A stretch of 64,000 nucleotides of DNA. Source: Micromussa lordhowensis. Lineage: Eukaryota > Cnidaria > Anthozoa > Scleractinia > Lobophylliidae. Below, piece after piece: positions 59,741-64,000 of the stretch; position 1 is the stretch's first letter; every line of letters starts with the position of its first letter. The position numbers and the translations under genes are program-made. The stretch is from NCBI GenBank assembly GCA_964020085.1, contig OZ026601.1:5892835-5956834 (forward strand). Direction: 5' to 3'. The notes beneath the pieces were generated by a model. It did no database searches, was not told the origin of the DNA, and saw only the letters and a program-made list of their open reading frames with translations.

Positions 59741-61499
59741 AAACGCCCTTATTGGCAAACTTTTTTCACATTGGATGCAAAGCCTTTGACAAAGCATGTT
59801 TAGCTATAACTAGAAAAAAAAAACAAACAAACGGTCTAAACAACAATCACAAACGATACGCAGGTACTCTTCTGGGTGGCGTGAAACTTTCTCAAAAGAA
59901 TTTTTTAACACAAATTGTTGAAACAAAGGCTAACACTATTTGAAATGTGGCTTCAAAATTCCAAGCATATCGCCTATTAAGCTTCTATGGAATCACCACG
60001 ATAAGCCGGCGATGTATGACTCAGGAAATGCCACCCTATTCCGGACTAAAATGGCATAAATTCACCATTATAAAAAGGCCTCAATAGTGGACATCTAATC
60101 TACATCGGTCTGCTCAAATATTTCGCTTTAAATTGAATCTTCGCTCGAAAGCAATAAGTCCCTTATGGACGGGGCAGATACCAAATTCTGATTCTGTTAA
60201 CGCAAAATATTTTCATTTTATATATTTTATTCATATCAGTATAAATAGACGGACGTAGGATTCCTTTATTATGTTTACAAACACCTGTAGTTTTCAACAG
60301 TGAGGCACCAGGCAATTATAATTTAGCCAGAACATATCACCCGTTCCCACATGTTTCAAAATAGGACCTGGGGACCGTTTCTTTAAAGTTCCGAAAACTT
60401 TTCGCAACCGGAAAGCCCTAGCAAAATCTCAAACCTTAAGATTACAGAGCTGTAATATTTACATACTCTTAATATGAACAAAGATGCCCTTCATACTACA
60501 TGTTTTAGACGTATACGCCTCTCTGTTTTTAGATACAGGTTAATTAAAAATGGCTTTGCGAAAAGTTTCCGGGCTTTCGAGAAAAGGGCCCCTGATCATG
60601 ATTGAAAGACATCTTGAAAGGTATATCCGTGGATCGATCGGCAACCGATAAAATCAGCAGTCAGTCCTCTTTATCCAAAGCAGTACGATGGCAAAAAAAA
60701 TTAACAGAATGTTCTGTTTACCTCGACAAATTGTCCACCTCTGTCTGGAGAACAGATGTAGGTGAGGAGGAAAGAGAACCTATAAGACTGATGCACCTTT
60801 AATTTTGGTGGGACTTTTCGATGGAAGACTTTGTTATTTGATCGCACAGGACATGAAAGGTTACCCTGCGCATGCAGTGCACGCGTTTTTCGTGTGTTCG
60901 CGAGTTATCGGTATTAGCTCGTGATTGAGTAGGTTTGCCGCCATGTTGGCTTAGGGAAAGTGGGTGGGGAGGGAGTGGGAACAAAAGGAGGGAAAACGTA
61001 TTTTCTTTCCCCTCCCCTTCTCCATTTCTCTTCTTTCAGACATACTCCTACTCCCTTGGACGCCTTTTGGCTCTCCCCAAGCCTCTTCCGTTTTTAAAAT
61101 ACGCTCGCTCGCCGAAATACGCCTGCATTGCAGGCTAATAAACGGTACACGGTTTTTATGTCATATTTTGAGTGAAACTGGTGGGTCCAAAATTCTAGGC
61201 TAGGCGACGTTGACGTTAAATACTGAAAATGGGGCTAGATGCCTCCTGTAGCTTACTATGAGAATCTTGGGACTGCGTTCTCGTCCTCAGAGCCGCGCGT
61301 CTCTCTTAGCAAGCGGGGCCTTGGTACAAAAAAAGGCTGTCTCTGGAAACACATGATTTGACTGCTTAGTATTTTGGACAAAGATTTTCAGTAATTCAAC
61401 GCTGGTTTCCTTCTAGAAAGTACCCACTACCGGTAGTTGATTTCTAGCTAAAACGGTTCGATTACAACACATGCAGACTTTTATAAAAGATTTTAACAA
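59741..61499. other. intergenic region
   Basis: Contains a GC-richer block at 60870-61140 that ends 'cctgcattgcaggctaat' and looks like a dispersed element edge. No coding exon is recognised. Confidence 0.3.
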
Positions 61500-62150
61500 A
61501 TGGGCTTAGAGTTACCGTGTACCTTTAAATACGTTTCGCGTCTAAGCGATGTAGCGCGGACGGTAAATTAGCCCCTATATCAAATTAACGCTTATAAAGC
61601 TGGCTATCAAACTATACCAAGAATTTTGAAATAAAACCAACTGTCTAATCTTTCATGCCCTCTCAATGCGAGCGTCTGAAATCGCATTTTGAAAGCCACA
61701 AGTTCAAAGCGAATTTTGTTTTTCGTTAATTTAATTCGTTCCTCAGTTTCCAGATCAAAATCGCCATATTCAATTGCAATAAAAGGTTAAAGAACATTTT
61801 CGAAATAGGATTACGAAAATTTTGAGTGATTCTACATAAATCACTCTCGGAGAAATAAAATATTTTTTTTTATTTTCGAAATAAACAAAATTCGCAGACG
61901 AGTTTTTGTTGTTTTATGTCAAACTAGCTACGGTCCAAATTTGAGAGCAAACGAACAAATTCCCTTTGACTTGAAGCTCGCATATAGAGGTCTTCAAAGA
62001 TTTGAATTCGAAAATTCTTGGCATACTTTGATAGCAACGGCTTTAAGCTTTGATATATAGGAGGTTTAGGTATCTACAGTTTAAACCCTACGCGCCACAT
62101 TGCATCGACGCGAGACACCTCTTAAGGTATACGGTAATCTTAAACCGACG
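61500..62150. mobile_element. long-arm foldback element, about 640 bp
   Basis: The left arm (TTAGAGTTACCGTGTACCTT, 'gatgtagcgcg', 'ctatcaaactataccaagaa') is matched in order by the complement of the right arm ('ttcttggcatactttgatag', 'cgcgccacattgcatc', 'aaggtatacggtaatctt'). The arms are diverged, so it is old. No coding sequence. Confidence 0.7.
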
Positions 62151-62813
62151 GAAGCAAAGTTCTGAACAGAAGTAGCGTACTATGTTTCGTTATGCCAGTT
62201 TTCTTCCCAAACAGCAAAGTACCATGAAGTAGCCAACATTGAATGTTCAAAAATCTAAGCAATCCAATCACGTTTCAAGTACCTTCCCCTCTAACCAAGG
62301 CCCTGTCGGCTAAGAGGGACAGACGGCTCTAGGAACGAGAATGGAGAGATTGGGGTTTCTATTTGCATCGAAAAAACCTGCTTTTCCGGGGAAGAACCAA
62401 ATGGAACGGGCCTTTCCATCGCAACTTTTTCGGAAAAAATTGGAATGCTTTTAGCAGTATTTCTCTTTTTTCCTTTTTACCAGAATGATCGGAAGATCAC
62501 AGTACCATTTTCTTTTTCACACTATTCCTACTTCTTGATGAAATACGCAGCCGTTTCGATGTAACTGTCCCTTCCACTAATGTTTTCAAATACTGTCAAA
62601 TGAAATTAAACCGCACACTCATCACGTCTTATTTGGTGGTAAATCCTCACCGAGTTTTCCAAGCAAATGGAAAGTGCTCTAATGCTCAGTCCATTCTTTT
62701 AATTTTCGCCATCGAAACTTCTGCTGAGTTCTAAGACGTTCCATGCATTTTCGAGTCCTTGCTTGGTAAAGATACAACCAACCACAAATTGCCGTTGGGG
62801 CGTATGAGGTTAT

Positions 62814-62998
62814 TATAAACTGGAGCTATAAGTTCCATGAAACACCGGTTATGTTTATGCACAGAGGTGTTCAACAGATAGCGTCAGACTTCTCGATTTA
62901 CACTGACAGGTTAAACAATGCAAAGCAGTTGAGGACGGTTAGTCGACTTCCTTCGCTGAACACACAATTCAGTGGAAGTTGAACAATTTCCAAACAAG
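62814..62998 (+). promoter_or_regulatory. possible promoter and first exon, minicollagen D
   Basis: TATAAACT at 62814 and a donor AAG|GTATCC at 62999 could define a non-coding exon spliced to the CAG before 63098. This is weak. Confidence 0.3.
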
Positions 62999-63097
62999 GT
63001 ATCCTGATCATTTTTTGTGAATTAATTCCATCACAACTTTTTCCAAATGACTGACATTAACTATTGTTCCATCTTGCTTTCTTACAGGTGTATAAAA

Positions 63098-64000
63098 ATG
63101 GACATTAAAATAGCAGTCTTAGTGGTGTTTATATCTGTGATCTATGTTACTAATGCAAAACCAACGGAAGAATACGGTGAGTTTCCTTTTTGTCATCGAA
63201 TGGGAAAGATATTAGTTTTTATTCTAAGTAACAGTTAGTTGAGTTTATTCTCTAAACTTTATAAAACGGCTAAAATCAAGCACGTTATTAGAGATTCCTT
63301 GATCATACCTATAATTTATGATTTATGGCTCAGCCAGCTTTTGAAAATCTGTTTAAGATCAGTGGCTTTACAGAGCAAAACTAGATTAGAATCTTTTATT
63401 GAACTGTTTGTTACTAATGAATGAAAGTTCCCCTTTACGTTATTAAGAAACTCGTATAATGATGCAGTTTCATTTCTCAGTGTCATAATTCATATTAATT
63501 GTTATTCACTAGCTATATAAATAATCACCTAGTTTACAGTTGATTTAGTGGTACAACCAAGAAAACTAACAATACGTTGCATCATTATTCAAGCTTTTAA
63601 AAAGCTATAATAAAGGCCTACACATTTTACCCTGTCGAAGCATAATAATTGGTTTTGGAATCATTTGCAGATAGGCCAAAGTGACTATCTTTCACATTAA
63701 CTAGTCTTCCCATGAGATGAGAGTAACAGCTGTTTCCAATTAAAAAATAAAAATAAAAAATCAACCTGAGACTTTTTGGCTTTGTTAATCTGATTTATCT
63801 ACTCAACTCTTTCTCAGTTCCGTAGCATTTTAAAACAGCGAAATTGACAAAGATATTCTCTTTGCAATCATTTCAGTCAACAAAGTCTTGAGAAGCAACC
63901 CTCTGCCTTGTTCTAGGTCGTGCTGTAGGAAGTGCTGCACCAACGTTTGTAAAAAGGGATGCATATTTTCCTGCTGCGCCTCCCGTCTTCCTCCTCCGTA
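63098..64000 (+). CDS. minicollagen-like protein D, N-terminal part (cut by window end)
   Basis: Coding exons 63098-63176 and 63877 onward (phase 1); 67 codons are visible. Signal peptide MDIKIAVLVVFISVIYVTNA, then KPTEEYVNKVLRSNPLP and a dense Cys block at residues 38-60. Cys 43, 47, 51, 55, 59 and 60 fit the canonical minicollagen pattern CxxxCxxxCxxxCxxxCC exactly; Cys 38, 42 and 46 are extra. ASRLPPP, the start of a poly-Pro stretch, follows at the window edge. The acceptor at 63876 was preferred over a TAG at 63917 because only it keeps the Cys frame after the phase-1 exon. There is no KR before the Cys domain, unlike in A and C. The collagen part lies beyond the window. Confidence 0.75.

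Noticed and set aside
63917..63998. Alternative acceptor for minicollagen D
   Set aside because: After the phase-1 first exon it gives a frame without Cys; the acceptor at 63876 yields the exact minicollagen Cys spacing.

Overview
The window looks like anthozoan cnidarian DNA, most likely a stony coral. It carries a cluster of minicollagen-type genes (signal peptide, dibasic-ended propeptide, Cys, poly-Pro, Gly-X-Y, poly-Pro/Cys tail), and minicollagens are nematocyst-capsule proteins known only from Cnidaria and close relatives. The genes are intron-rich and AT-rich, and sit among many MITEs, tRNA-derived SINEs, LINE ends, a Penelope-like fragment and long simple repeats. I see no tRNA, rRNA, CRISPR or operon.

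Left half (1-37.6 kb): three tandem paralogues, all on the + strand, encode small secreted Cys-containing proteins (spans 2205-6067, 13392-16179, 22767-34021). All three have a 24-bp first coding exon, four coding exons and intron phases 0/1/0, and predict 181, 182 and 184 residues. I do not recognise the family by name. An internal repeat and a C-terminal motif resembling the end of FGF/IL-1 folds suggest a beta-trefoil-like secreted factor; this is inference. Copies 1 and 2 lie inside units flanked by long inverted repeats. A unit that seems to have lost its gene lies at 19.1-20.8 kb. A partial duplicate with a second, broken last exon follows copy 3 (34.0-37.6 kb). Copy 3 is stretched by a 1.8-kb pentanucleotide array and a 5-kb intron. 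Comparing paralogues dates several transposon insertions: a LINE tail with target-site duplication, a LINE reverse-transcriptase fragment, a nested MITE pair and a foldback MITE.

Right half (39.8-64 kb): four minicollagen-like genes, all + strand (40120-42454, 47072-48693, 56720-58500, and 63098 past the window end). They share a design: a non-coding first exon, an acceptor 4-10 nt before the ATG, a signal-peptide exon of 70-79 bp ending in phase 1, and (in the three complete genes) one exon holding the rest. Their collagen domains are about two (31 and 30 triplets) or four (61 triplets) times the usual 12-16 triplets. The fourth gene opens with a canonical six-Cys minicollagen domain plus three extra Cys. 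Between genes two and three lies a minicollagen relic folded into an almost perfect 22-bp hairpin whose arm is antisense to the living genes, a candidate small-RNA source. A 33-bp minisatellite follows the first minicollagen.
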